Counted from the first letter of the stretch, positions 24,553 to 33,435 are shown. The stretch: DNA of 43,147 nucleotides from Candidatus Cryptobacteroides choladohippi (GCA_018065985.1 JAGHSF010000039.1:1-43147), one strand, 5' to 3'. Notes: generated by a model from the letters alone, not told the origin. Numbers and translations are program-made.

Positions 24553-25950
24553 ATGACAGCAAAGAATTACATAGCCATCGACCTTGGAGCAACAAGCGGA
24601 AGGGTCATCCTGGCTACATATGATGGCCGGAAACTTGGCATGGAGACGATCCACCGTTTCCCCACGCCGCTCATCAATGTGAACGGCAGGTACTTCTGGA
24701 ATATCTACTCCATCTACGACGACATCGTGAAAGGCCTCACGATCGTAGGCCAGAGAGGGGTCAAGGTGGAGTCCATAGGCGTCGACACCTGGGGAGTGGA
24801 CTTTGCATGTGTTGCAAAGGATGGCACTCTGTGCGGCCTTCCCCGTTCATACAGAGATCCTTACACGGATGGCGCCCCGGAGGCGTTCTTCAAGAAGATG
24901 CCGCGTGAGGAACTGTACAGGCGTACAGGAATCCAGATCATGAACTTCAACTCGGTGTTCCAGCTCTATGCCCAGCACAAGGAGAAGTCAAGTGCACTTG
25001 ACCATGCGAAGAAGATACTCTTCATGCCCGATGCAATCAGTTACCTGCTTTCAGGCAAGGCCGTCTGCGAGTATACCATACTCTCTACCTCGGCCCTGAT
25101 GAATCCCGTGAAGAAGAAGCTGGATTCTGACATCCTTGAAGCCTGCCATGTGAAGAAGCGCCGCTTCCCGTCAGTGGTATTCCCTGGCAAGAAGATAGGC
25201 AGGCTCAATGAGGCCCTGGCCGCATCCACCGGCCTCGGCCAGGTTGCCGTCGTTGCCGTTGCAGGCCACGATACGGCCTCGGCTGTGGCGGCCGTCCCTG
25301 CGGCAAGCGAAAGATTTGCATATCTGAGCAGCGGTACCTGGAGCCTCATGGGAATCGAGACCAAGGATCCGGTGATCGATGACCGCATGTATGAGGAGAA
25401 CTTTACCAACGAGGGTGGAGTAGGGGGAACGACGCGTCTTCTGAAGAACATCACCGGCATGTGGCTGCTCGAGCAGTGCATGGCAAAGTGGCGCAGTGAA
25501 GGGCGTGACTACAGTTACGAAGAGGTGCATGCCATGGCTTCGTCCTGCCCGAAGTGCACGAGGTTCATCGATCCCAACGATCCTTCATTCTCGGCACCCC
25601 AGGACATGCCCGCAGCCATACGCAACTACTGCGAGGCCCACTGCCTCGATGTGCCGCAGGATGATGCCCACTTCGTGCGCCTCATCTATGACTCTCTCGC
25701 TGCCAAGTATGCCGAGGTCCTCGCTTTCCTCAGGACCGTCGCTCCTTTCGACATCGAGGTCCTTCACATCATAGGCGGAGGGTCCCGCAACTCCCTGTTG
25801 TGCCAGCTCACCGCCGATGCATGCGGCATTACCGTTGTGGCAGGGCCCGCAGAGGGCACCGCGCTCGGCAATGTCATGATACAGGCCGGCCTCTCTCGCG
25901 GCCAGCTTGCAAAATCAATTGAAACAACAACTTATTATCCACGGGTCTAA
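24553..25950 (+). CDS. rhaB: L-rhamnulose kinase
   Basis: The 465-residue FGGY-family kinase phosphorylates L-rhamnulose to L-rhamnulose-1-phosphate. It has the N-terminal phosphate-binding IAIDLGATSGRVILA, the VDTWGVDFA motif typical of rhamnulokinase, AVAGHDTASAV and YLSSGTWSLMG, and the C-terminal HIIGGGSRNSLLCQLTAD motif. Length fits the family. It is followed after 1 nt by rhaA and then rhaD, which confirms the rhamnose assignment. Confidence 0.96.
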   Translation: MTAKNYIAIDLGATSGRVILATYDGRKLGMETIHRFPTPLINVNGRYFWNIYSIYDDIVKGLTIVGQRGVKVESIGVDTWGVDFACVAKDGTLCGLPRSYRDPYTDGAPEAFFKKMPREELYRRTGIQIMNFNSVFQLYAQHKEKSSALDHAKKILFMPDAISYLLSGKAVCEYTILSTSALMNPVKKKLDSDILEACHVKKRRFPSVVFPGKKIGRLNEALAASTGLGQVAVVAVAGHDTASAVAAVPAASERFAYLSSGTWSLMGIETKDPVIDDRMYEENFTNEGGVGGTTRLLKNITGMWLLEQCMAKWRSEGRDYSYEEVHAMASSCPKCTRFIDPNDPSFSAPQDMPAAIRNYCEAHCLDVPQDDAHFVRLIYDSLAAKYAEVLAFLRTVAPFDIEVLHIIGGGSRNSLLCQLTADACGITVVAGPAEGTALGNVMIQAGLSRGQLAKSIETTTYYPRV

Positions 25951-25951
25951 T

Positions 25952-27199
25952 ATGAAAGAATCAGTAAGAAAGGCGTACGAAATCGCCAGGGAACGTTATG
26001 CCGCCTATGGCATCGATACAGAGGCAGTCCTCTCCAAACTTCAGGATTTCCATCTCAGCCTGCATTGCTGGCAGGCCGACGATGTTGCCGGCTTCGAAAG
26101 TGCCGGCGACCTTACCGGAGGCATTCAGGCGACCGGCAACTATCCGGGCAAGGCCCGCAACATCGATGAGCTCCGCGCCGACATCGTCAAGGCAAAGAGC
26201 CTTATCCCCGGAACCCACCGTCTGAATCTCCACGAGATATACGGTGATTTCGGCGGCAAACGCGTCGACCGCGACCAGGTAGGCCCCGAACATTTCCAGA
26301 GCTGGATCGACTGGGCCGCCGAGAACGATACCAAACTTGACTTCAACAGCACCTCATTCTCGCATCCCAAGAGCGGGAACCTCTCGCTCTCCAATCCCGA
26401 CAAGGGAATCCGCGACTTCTGGATCGAACACACCAGGCGCTGCCGCGAGATTGCGAACCAGATGGGTATGGCTCAGGGCGATCCCTGCATCATGAACGTT
26501 TGGGTGCACGACGGATGCAAGGACCAGAGCGTCAACCACTACAGATACCGCAGCCTCCTGAAAGATTCCCTCGATCAGATCTTCGCAGAGAAGATGCCTT
26601 ACATGAAAGACTGCATAGAGGGCAAGGTCTTCGGAATCGGTCTCGAGAGCTTCACTGTCGGCAGCCACGACTTCTACACAGCCTACGCTGCAGCCAACGG
26701 AAAGATCCCCACTATCGATACCGGACATTACCATCCTACCGAGAGCCCTGCCGACAAGGTGAGCGCCCTGCTCAATTTCGTGCCTGAGCTCATGCTTCAT
26801 GTAAGCCGCCCCGTACGCTGGGATTCTGATCACGTCACCATAAAGGACGATGCCACCCAGGAACTCTTCAGCGAGATCGTGCGTGCAGGAGCACTGGACC
26901 GCGTACATTACGGTCTCGACTACTTCGACGGTGCGATCAACCGTACCGGAGCCTACGTCGTCGGCAGCCGCGCCGCTCAGAAGTGCATGCTGTGCGCGCT
27001 GCTTGAACCTACTGAGCTCATCAGCAAATATGAGCTGGAAGGCAAGACATTCCAGGTTCTCCACCTTCTCGAGGAGGCCAAGGCCCTTCCCTGGGGTGCA
27101 GTGTATGACGAGTTCTGCGAGCGCAACGATGTTCCTCTCGGAGATGCCGTCATCGCAGAGGTCGAGAAATACGAGAAGGAAGTCACATCAAAGAGATAA
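25952..27199 (+). CDS. rhaA: L-rhamnose isomerase
   Basis: The 415-residue protein interconverts L-rhamnose and L-rhamnulose using a metal-containing TIM barrel. Recognisable parts are LHCWQADDVAGFE, GNYPGKARN, LNLHEIYGDF, WIDWAAENDTKLDFNSTSFS, NVWVHDGCKDQ, TIDTGHYHPTE, and PVRWDSDHVTIKDD with the metal-binding His and Asp residues. The ATG at 25952 lies 1 nt after the rhaB stop codon; an in-frame ATG at 25907 would overlap rhaB and gives a longer N-terminus than the family has. Confidence 0.97.
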   Translation: MKESVRKAYEIARERYAAYGIDTEAVLSKLQDFHLSLHCWQADDVAGFESAGDLTGGIQATGNYPGKARNIDELRADIVKAKSLIPGTHRLNLHEIYGDFGGKRVDRDQVGPEHFQSWIDWAAENDTKLDFNSTSFSHPKSGNLSLSNPDKGIRDFWIEHTRRCREIANQMGMAQGDPCIMNVWVHDGCKDQSVNHYRYRSLLKDSLDQIFAEKMPYMKDCIEGKVFGIGLESFTVGSHDFYTAYAAANGKIPTIDTGHYHPTESPADKVSALLNFVPELMLHVSRPVRWDSDHVTIKDDATQELFSEIVRAGALDRVHYGLDYFDGAINRTGAYVVGSRAAQKCMLCALLEPTELISKYELEGKTFQVLHLLEEAKALPWGAVYDEFCERNDVPLGDAVIAEVEKYEKEVTSKR

Positions 27200-27217
27200 T
27201 CATCTACATAAACCGAT

Positions 27218-28000
27218 ATGATAAAGCAAATTCAACAAGTAGCTGAAGTAGCCGGATATCTGTGGCAGAAAGGCTGGGCCGAGCGCAACGGCGGAAACAT
27301 TACCGTCAACATCACTGATGAACTGGATGCCGACATGAAGTCGCGTCCTGCAATCGCGGGACCTTTCGCGATAGGCCTCACCCTCCCGTATCTCAAGGGC
27401 TGTTTCTTCTATGCAAAGGGCACCGGCCGCCGCATGCGCGACCTCGCCCGCGAGCCTATGCAGAACGGCGCCATCATCCGCATCTGTGATGACTGTGCGC
27501 ATTACGAGATAATCGCTGATGAGGTCGTGATGCCCACATCCGAGCTCCCCAGCCATCTCAGCGTGCACAACTACCTTATTGCCAAGGGCTCTCCCTACAA
27601 GGCATCCCTCCACACCCACCCCATAGAACTGGTGGCCCTGACCCATTCCCAGAAGTGGATGGAAAAGGACGTTGCCACAAAGGTGCTCTGGTCAATGATC
27701 CCTGAGACCAAGGCGTTCTGCCCCCGTGGCCTCGGAATGGTACCGTACATGCTGCCCGGCAGTGTCGAGCTGGCCGATGCGACCATCAAGACCATCGATG
27801 ACAACTATGACGTCGTGATGTGGGAGAAGCATGGCGTGTTCGCCGTGGACGTCGACATAATGTCGGCCTTCGACCAGGTGGACGTTCTCAACAAGGCTGC
27901 CCTCATCTACATAGCATCCCGCGCACTCGGCCATGAGCCCGAGGGAATGTCGGATGAGCAGCTCGCAGAGATGTCAAAGGCATTCAATCTTCCCAAATGA
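27218..28000 (+). CDS. rhaD: L-rhamnulose-1-phosphate aldolase
   Basis: The 260-residue class II aldolase splits L-rhamnulose-1-phosphate into dihydroxyacetone phosphate and L-lactaldehyde. Motifs are AERNGGNITVN near the N-terminus, the zinc-binding THPIELVALTH (HxH-type pattern, about 130-140), PSHLSVHNYL, and a later WEKHGVF segment that carries the third zinc His. Length fits the E. coli enzyme (274). Bacteroides rha operons commonly have a rhamnose permease gene between rhaA and rhaD; it is absent here. The stop overlaps the next gene by 4 nt. Confidence 0.95.
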   Translation: MIKQIQQVAEVAGYLWQKGWAERNGGNITVNITDELDADMKSRPAIAGPFAIGLTLPYLKGCFFYAKGTGRRMRDLAREPMQNGAIIRICDDCAHYEIIADEVVMPTSELPSHLSVHNYLIAKGSPYKASLHTHPIELVALTHSQKWMEKDVATKVLWSMIPETKAFCPRGLGMVPYMLPGSVELADATIKTIDDNYDVVMWEKHGVFAVDVDIMSAFDQVDVLNKAALIYIASRALGHEPEGMSDEQLAEMSKAFNLPK

Positions 28001-29091
28001 TGAGATTCCGCGCTGCCATTCTCGCCTCGGCGCTGCTGCTCTCCTCGCTTGTGTGCGGAGCGCAGATGCGCTGGGTGGACCCTCTAGAGGCCGGTGCACA
28101 GGTGCACAACCAGGGCTGGCCTGAACTGAACGGAACTTACTCGAGGCTTCCGGACAAGGCACAGGCTGTCGTCCGCGACGCTGTCTGGGGCCTGAGCCGC
28201 AACTCTGCCGGACTCAGCATCGTGTTCAGGAGCAATGCTCCCGAGATCAGTGTGTCCTACAAGGTCGCAGGAGGGCTGGCCATGTATCATATGCCGTCGA
28301 CGGGCACATCCGGCATCGACCTCTATGCCACTGACGTGAATGGAGGACTGCGCTGGTGTGCGCCCAACTTCACTGCGAAGTTTACGGAAGACGAGATACG
28401 TTATGACTATTCCAGCCTCACGTATCATCCGGAGGGCAGTTCATACGAGTATCACCTGTATCTTCCGCCCTACAACACCGTGGAGTGGCTGAAGATTGGT
28501 GTACCGGAGGGTGCCGATCTGGAATTCCTCCCTGAGAGCTCCGAAAAGCCTATTGTTCTCTACGGTACCAGCATCGCCCAGGGAGCATGCGCGAGCCGCC
28601 CCGGAAATGCATGGCCCAATATCGTGGAGCGCGAGATGGCAAGGCCCCTTGTCAACCTGGGATTCTCCGGGAACGGGCTGCTTGAGCCCGAGGTGTTCCG
28701 TCTCCTTGCCGAGATCGATGCCTGCGTGTACATCATCGACTGCATGCCGAACATGTGCGGGCGCACCGGCGAGATATTCGACCGTACCGTTGCCGGAGTA
28801 AGAATCCTCCGCCAGGCCCATGACTGCCCGATCCTTCTTGTGGAGCACAGCGGTTACGCCAATGAGTTTTCGAGTGATTCCAGGGGAGAGTCCTACAAGG
28901 CTGCCAACCGTGAGCTGTGGCGCGCCTATCTGGAGCTTCTCTTCTCCGGCGTCAAGGATATCCATTACCTGACGCACGATGAAACAGGGCTGGGAATGGA
29001 TGGCATGGTCGAGGGTGTGCACCCTAACGACTTTGGCATGAGAAATGTAGCCAACGCCTTTGAAAACAAGTTGAAATCAATATTGAAATGA
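27997..29091 (+). CDS. Secreted SGNH esterase with GxDLY domain
   Basis: The 364-residue protein has a signal peptide (MMRFRAAILASALLLSSLVCGA). Residues about 25-175 form the N-terminal GxDLY-type beta-sandwich, with the GIDLYA motif. The SGNH hydrolase domain follows: VLYGTSIAQGACASRPGNAW with the catalytic Ser in GTS, GFSGNG as block II, MPNMCGRT and VEHSGYAN as later blocks, and DGMVEGVHPNDFG with the catalytic Asp and His. It likely removes acetyl or other acyl groups from glycans in the periplasm or at the surface. It overlaps rhaD by 4 nt, so it may deacylate a rhamnose-containing substrate, but that is inference. Confidence 0.9.
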   Translation: MMRFRAAILASALLLSSLVCGAQMRWVDPLEAGAQVHNQGWPELNGTYSRLPDKAQAVVRDAVWGLSRNSAGLSIVFRSNAPEISVSYKVAGGLAMYHMPSTGTSGIDLYATDVNGGLRWCAPNFTAKFTEDEIRYDYSSLTYHPEGSSYEYHLYLPPYNTVEWLKIGVPEGADLEFLPESSEKPIVLYGTSIAQGACASRPGNAWPNIVEREMARPLVNLGFSGNGLLEPEVFRLLAEIDACVYIIDCMPNMCGRTGEIFDRTVAGVRILRQAHDCPILLVEHSGYANEFSSDSRGESYKAANRELWRAYLELLFSGVKDIHYLTHDETGLGMDGMVEGVHPNDFGMRNVANAFENKLKSILK

Positions 29092-29777
29092 AGAAGGAGC
29101 TCATCATTGCGGCTGCCATCGTCATTGCCGGTGCCATGCTGCCCGTATCAGTGTCGAAGTTCAGGTCATACGACAGGACTGTCGATGTCAAAGGTCTCTG
29201 CGAGAGGGAGGTCAAGGCCGACAAGGTCATCTGGCCTCTTGGCAACAAAGTCGTCGGTGACGACCTTGCCGCCGCTCTGGCTGAGACCGAGAGGAACAAC
29301 AAGCTCATCGTGGATTTCCTTGTCGACGGTGGCATCCCTGCCGATCAGATCACCGTTGCCGCCCCTGAGATCTCGGACAAGTTCGCTTCTGAATACGGCT
29401 CGAACGACAGGCGTTTCAGGTACCTCATCAAAAGCGTCATCACCGTATGCACCGACATGGTTGACGATGTCATCAGCCTGCAGTCAAGGCAGTCGGAACT
29501 GATGAAGAAGGGCATAGCATTCTCGGCCGACAGCTGGGAGAACCAGCCTCAGTTCAAATTCGAGGCACTCAATGAGATAAAGCCCGAAATGATAGAGGAG
29601 GCTACTGCAAATGCCCGTGCGGCGGCAAAGAAGTTCGCCCAGGATTCTGAGAGCAGCCTTGGAAAGATCAAGACTGCAACCCAGGGCACCTTCAGCATCG
29701 AGGACCGTGACTCCAATACCCCTCAGATCAAAAAGGTGCGCGTTGTTACTTACGTGACCTATTATATCAAGCACTGA
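29088..29777 (+). CDS. SIMPL (DUF541) domain membrane or periplasmic protein
   Basis: The 229-residue product has an N-terminal membrane anchor or signal (ELIIAAAIVIAGAMLPVSV, about 4-22) followed by a SIMPL domain: VDVKGLCEREVKADKVIWPL, ETERNNKLIVDFLVDGGIPADQI, YLIKSVITV, and the helical AAAKKFAQDSESSLGKI segment. Family members form multimeric periplasmic assemblies; their function is poorly known. It overlaps both the preceding esterase gene (4 nt) and the following CDF gene (1 nt). Confidence 0.88.
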   Translation: MKKELIIAAAIVIAGAMLPVSVSKFRSYDRTVDVKGLCEREVKADKVIWPLGNKVVGDDLAAALAETERNNKLIVDFLVDGGIPADQITVAAPEISDKFASEYGSNDRRFRYLIKSVITVCTDMVDDVISLQSRQSELMKKGIAFSADSWENQPQFKFEALNEIKPEMIEEATANARAAAKKFAQDSESSLGKIKTATQGTFSIEDRDSNTPQIKKVRVVTYVTYYIKH

Positions 29778-30676
29778 TGGCACCTGACAGGGAACATACC
29801 ATTACCCGTGTGACGGCATTGGGCGCGGCGGCCAACATGGCCCTGTCCGCGCTCAAGTTGTTTGCCGGCATCTTCGGCAGAAGCTCCGCCATGGTTGCCG
29901 ATGCCGTGCACTCCATCTCCGACCTTGTGAGCGATGTGGTTGTGATAGTTATGGTGAAGGTCTCCTCGCGCGAGCAGGACAAGAGCCATGATTACGGCCA
30001 TGGCAAGTTCGAGACTCTTGCAACCGCAATGGTTGCGCTGCTGCTGCTTGTTGTCGGTGCCAGGCTGATGGCCGGCAGCATCGAGAAGATACGCATCGTT
30101 GCCTCTGGCGGAACGCTGGCAGTACCCGGCAAGGTGGCCCTGTGGGCTGCTCTGGCCTCGATTGCCGTCAAGGAGGCCCTTTATCAATGGACGGCACATG
30201 TAGGCCGCAAGGTGAACAGCCCCGCCATGATCAGCAATGCATGGCATCACCGTACAGACGCTCTGTCATCCGTCGGATCCGTATTGGGAATCGGCGGCGC
30301 GATACTGCTTGGTGGCAAGTGGGCCATACTTGACCCTGTCGCTTGCTGTGTGATCAGTGCATTCATCTTTGTGATTGCCGTGAAGATGGCATTGCCGGCG
30401 CTGAACGAACTGACCGAGGCCTCGTTGCCTGAAGACATGGAGGCCAGGATAGTCGAACTGCTGCTGTCGGTTGAGGGTGTGGATAATGTTCATGCTCTCA
30501 AGACGCGTCGCAACGGCCCGGATATCATAGTCGATGCGCACATGGTGGTCGATCCGGAGATGAGTGTTGCGGCCGCCCACGAAATAACCGAGATCGCAGA
30601 GAGCCGTGTCAGGGACGAGTATGGTTCCGGAACTCAAATAACACTTCACGTTGAACCCAGCGTCGAATCAGAGTAA
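29777..30676 (+). CDS. Cation diffusion facilitator metal exporter
   Basis: The 299-residue protein is a CDF-family transporter, exporting divalent metals such as Zn, Fe or Mn in exchange for protons. It has about six transmembrane helices with the metal-site motifs ADAVHSISD (helix 2, about 42-50) and AWHHRTDAL (helix 5, about 154-162), the DYGHGKFETLA loop, and a C-terminal cytoplasmic domain (VEGVDNVHALKTRRNGPDII, VVDPEMSVAAAHEITE). The metal cannot be told from the sequence. It overlaps the SIMPL gene by 1 nt. Confidence 0.93.
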   Translation: MAPDREHTITRVTALGAAANMALSALKLFAGIFGRSSAMVADAVHSISDLVSDVVVIVMVKVSSREQDKSHDYGHGKFETLATAMVALLLLVVGARLMAGSIEKIRIVASGGTLAVPGKVALWAALASIAVKEALYQWTAHVGRKVNSPAMISNAWHHRTDALSSVGSVLGIGGAILLGGKWAILDPVACCVISAFIFVIAVKMALPALNELTEASLPEDMEARIVELLLSVEGVDNVHALKTRRNGPDIIVDAHMVVDPEMSVAAAHEITEIAESRVRDEYGSGTQITLHVEPSVESE

Positions 30677-30692
30677 GCCCGTCTTTTCCCGC

Positions 30693-32630
30693 ATGGGCAC
30701 TGCAGCCTCCACATTCGTGGCGGTTGCGGTTGTTCTTATCTGGGGTGAGACCTTCGTTTCCACCAAGATACTGATATCCAACGGCCTCATGCCGGCCGAT
30801 ATATTCGTGTTCCGTTTCGCTCTGGCCTATGTGCTGATCTGGCTCATCTCCCCAAAACGCCTGTGGTGTGATTCGTACAGGGACGAGTTTGTGATGCTCC
30901 TGCTAGGAATAAGCGGCGGCTCGCTCTACTTTCTTTCCGAGAATACCGCCCTGAAGTACTCTGCTGCCTCCAATGTGGGTATTCTTGTCTGCAGCGCACC
31001 GATGCTGACCGCCCTTGTGGTCTCTCTTTTCTTCAAGGATGAACGCATGAATCCGAGGCAGCTTGCCGGCTCGCTGGTAGCGTTCCTGGGCGTGGCCCTT
31101 GTTGTCCTTAACGGAGAGTTTGTGCTGCATCTCAACCCTGTGGGGGATGCGCTTGCCATAGGTGCCGCGCTCACATGGGCATTCTATTCCCTCTTCATGA
31201 AGGGTGTCTCGGGCAGGTACAGCATGCGTTTCATCACCCGAAAGGTGTTCGCATACGGACTGCTGTCCATGCTGCCGTATTTCATTCTGGTGCATCCTTT
31301 CAATCTTGACGTCGAGCTTCTCCGCCGGCCCGCCGTGTGGGGCAATCTCGTGTATCTGAGCGTGGTGGCGTCGCTGCTTTGCTTTGTGCTGTGGAACTGG
31401 TGCCTGCGCCAGCTGGGTACTGTGAAGACCACCAACCTGATTTATTGCCAGCCTTTCTTCACCATGCTCATGGCAGCAGTGGTGCTGGGGGAAAGGATCA
31501 CCTGGATGGCCGTGCTAGGTACGGCTGTCCTGATTGCAGGCATGATGCTGATGGTTGGAGGCGGATCACGCCGGCGCCGCGTTGCGGTTGTGGCCATGGA
31601 CTCGTTCAAGGGTTCCTTGACCAGTGCGGAGGCGGGAGAAGCGGTGTGTCAGGGGCTGCGCGAATGCCATTTTGACGAAATCCGATGCCTGCCAATGTCT
31701 GACGGCGGGGAAGGCTTCTGCGAGACCGTGGCGCACTATCTCGATGTGGTATGGATCTCTGTCCGGGCTCGCGGACCGCTCGGTGCCCCGGAAGATACCC
31801 TCCAGGCCAGATATGTGTTGGCCGACGGCGTTGCCTACCTGGAATCCGCAGCCGTGTGTGGATACACCCTCAAGCCGCAAGGATGCCGCAACCCGCTTGC
31901 GCTGAGCAGTTTCGGCCTTGGTGAACTCATTGCCGACGCTGCCGCCAGGGGAGTGGGGAAGATTGTTGTCGGCCTTGGCGGGACTTGCACCATCGATGGC
32001 GGCAGGGGAATGCTTCAGGCGTTGGAGGATGCCGGTTATGGATCGGCAGCTGCACTTGCGGGCATGCCTCCGATGGAGGCCTGGGTCGATACCGATGCGT
32101 GCTTCTGCGGACCTTGCGGTGCAGTCCGGGTGTTCGGCGCTCAGAAGGGGCTTGCTCCCGAAGATTTTGATCAGGCTGATGCCGGCATGGCGGGAATTGC
32201 CCTGGAATTCGCCGGCCGCTATGGCGTGGATGTGTCTTGCATGCCGGGTGCAGGAGCTGCAGGAGGCATTGCCGGAGCAATGGCCGCCGCTTTCGGAGCT
32301 GCCATCGTGTCCGGAGGGGAAAGGATAGTGGAACTGGCCGGGATTGCCAGGATGGCTCAGGATGCCGATCTTGTCGTCACAGGTGAAGGCCACTTTGACT
32401 CTCAGACACTTACCGGAAAACTGCCGGCCCGCGTCGCCGCTGCCGCCAGACCTGTGTGCCATGGCCGCGTGGTGTGCATCGCGGGGATTGCCGACCGTTT
32501 CCCGCAAGACCTTTTCGATGAGGTCCTGTCCGCCTGTCCGGACGGAATGCCTGTCGATGAGGCCATGACTCCCTCCGTAGCCCGTGCAAATCTCATCCGC
32601 GCTGCAAGGCGCATGGCGCAGCGGACATAA
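30693..32630 (+). CDS. Fusion of an EamA-type transporter and a glycerate kinase
   Basis: This uninterrupted 645-residue frame joins two proteins usually encoded apart. Residues about 10-290 are a ten-helix drug/metabolite transporter with two EamA repeats (TFVAVAVVLIWGETFVSTKI, LYFLSENTALKYSAASNVGI, GDALAIGAALTWAFYSLF, TTNLIYCQPFFTMLMAAVVL). After a short basic linker (GGGSRRRR), residues about 295-645 are a complete GlxK/GarK-type glycerate kinase: VVAMDSFKGSLTSAEAGEA, LPMSDGGEGFCETV, VVGLGGTCTIDGGRGMLQAL, GAAGGIAGAMAAAFGA, VVTGEGHFDSQTLTGKLP. An upstream TTG at 30651 would overlap the CDF gene; I prefer the ATG at 30693. The kinase would sit in the cytoplasm at the end of the last helix. 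Possible roles are uptake plus phosphorylation of glycerate or a related sugar acid. Confidence 0.9.
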   Translation: MGTAASTFVAVAVVLIWGETFVSTKILISNGLMPADIFVFRFALAYVLIWLISPKRLWCDSYRDEFVMLLLGISGGSLYFLSENTALKYSAASNVGILVCSAPMLTALVVSLFFKDERMNPRQLAGSLVAFLGVALVVLNGEFVLHLNPVGDALAIGAALTWAFYSLFMKGVSGRYSMRFITRKVFAYGLLSMLPYFILVHPFNLDVELLRRPAVWGNLVYLSVVASLLCFVLWNWCLRQLGTVKTTNLIYCQPFFTMLMAAVVLGERITWMAVLGTAVLIAGMMLMVGGGSRRRRVAVVAMDSFKGSLTSAEAGEAVCQGLRECHFDEIRCLPMSDGGEGFCETVAHYLDVVWISVRARGPLGAPEDTLQARYVLADGVAYLESAAVCGYTLKPQGCRNPLALSSFGLGELIADAAARGVGKIVVGLGGTCTIDGGRGMLQALEDAGYGSAAALAGMPPMEAWVDTDACFCGPCGAVRVFGAQKGLAPEDFDQADAGMAGIALEFAGRYGVDVSCMPGAGAAGGIAGAMAAAFGAAIVSGGERIVELAGIARMAQDADLVVTGEGHFDSQTLTGKLPARVAAAARPVCHGRVVCIAGIADRFPQDLFDEVLSACPDGMPVDEAMTPSVARANLIRAARRMAQRT

Positions 32631-32636
32631 AAAAAC

Positions 32637-32664
32637 AAGAGGCGGGCAAAGACCGTCTCTTTTC
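32637..32664. terminator. Hairpin terminator between the fusion gene and tmRNA
   Basis: AGAGGCGGG pairs with CCGTCTCT around CAAAGA, with an A-run before and T-run after, so it can terminate in both directions: the plus-strand rha array and the minus-strand tmRNA. Confidence 0.7.
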
Positions 32665-32669
32665 GTTTG

Positions 32670-33064
32670 TGGAGATGTAGGGAGTCGAACCCTAGTCCAA
32701 ACAAAGCTTCAAAAAGCTTTCTACACGCTTATTCCTTCTTTGATTGTCGGCTTCCGTACGAGAAAGGACACCCTTGGCGGAAACTTATCCTCTGAGTCTT
32801 GATGGGGAATAGAGGCGTCAGCCCCACGCATCCGGTTTTGATGATACCCCTTGATCCGCCAGAACCGGCCTAATGGCTGGAGGGATATACGTTCAAACGC
32901 AACCTTGGCGCCTGAATTGATGCCAGAGCCCTGAGGGAATTAGCAAGCGTATGAATAATTGTAGTTGCCAGTTAATGGCTTGAAAACTGGGATTAACGGG
33001 CCAGCCTTCCACTCCCGGCGTGCTTACCTTCCAAAGTCAGTGCTGTCAAAACCAGAACATCCCC
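32670..33064 (-). ncRNA. ssrA: Transfer-messenger RNA (tmRNA)
   Basis: The tmRNA rescues stalled ribosomes and tags unfinished proteins. On the minus strand it begins GGGGATGTTCTGGTTTTGACAG and ends with the T-arm GGTTCGACTCCCT then ACATCTCCA; the ends pair as an alanine-tRNA-like acceptor stem. The best tag frame is the reverse complement of 32940-32969, reading GNYNYSYAC and then TAA. Most tags end in Ala-Ala, so the final Ala-Cys is unusual. The exact ends are inferred from the stem pairing. It lies next to tRNA-Ser on the same strand. Confidence 0.9.
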
Positions 33065-33078
33065 GGAAAATAAAAGTG

Positions 33079-33166
33079 CGGAAAGACAGGGATTCGAACC
33101 CTGGAACCGCTTTGGGCGGTCACACGCTTTCCAGACGTGCCTCTTCAGCCACTCGAGCATCTTTCC
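33079..33166 (-). tRNA. tRNA-Ser (anticodon GGA)
   Basis: On the minus strand the 88-nt gene folds into a class II tRNA with a long variable arm (GACCGCCCAAAGCGGTTC region). The acceptor stem GGAAAGA pairs with TCTTTCC, the anticodon loop reads CTGGAAA (anticodon GGA), and the T-loop is GGTTCGAATCC. The encoded 3' CCA is absent, as is usual for many Bacteroidetes tRNAs. It starts 14 nt upstream of the tmRNA 5' end and may be co-transcribed with it. Confidence 0.95.
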
Positions 33167-33300
33167 AAATCGATGCAAATATATGATAAAAAACCTATAA
33201 AAAAAACTGCCCTTGCGAATAATGTGTTTCCGCCATATGTTTCCATGGGAGGAAGCCTCTCCTCTGTCTGAGAAGAAATGTGTAAAAAACTCAAAAAAAA

Positions 33301-33331
33301 TTTGCAGACTAAAAAAAATGTACTACCTTTG
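33301..33331 (+). promoter_or_regulatory. tRNA-Val promoter: TTTG - 19 nt - TACCTTTG
   Basis: TTTG at 33301-33304 and TACCTTTG at 33324-33331 are 19 nt apart, the ideal Bacteroidetes spacing, and lie 22 nt before the tRNA. Confidence 0.8.
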
Positions 33332-33353
33332 CATCCGCAATCAAGAAACGCTC

Positions 33354-33428
33354 GGGAGCTTAGCTCAGTTGGTTTAGAGCGTCTGCCTTACAAGCAGAGG
33401 GTCGGGGGTTCGACTCCCTCAGCTCCCA
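33354..33428 (+). tRNA. tRNA-Val (anticodon TAC)
   Basis: The 75-nt gene has acceptor stem GGGAGCT pairing with AGCTCCC, D-arm AGCTCAGTTGGTTTAGAGC, anticodon loop CTTACAA (anticodon TAC), and T-arm GGGTTCGACTCCC. The discriminator is A, and CCA is not encoded. Confidence 0.96.
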
Positions 33429-33435
33429 CAAGAAA

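Noticed and set aside
31560..31600. Two separate genes instead of a transporter-kinase fusion
   Set aside because: The frame runs on without a stop between the halves. The first ATG in the kinase half lies within its conserved MDSFKGSL motif, with no ribosome-binding site before it.
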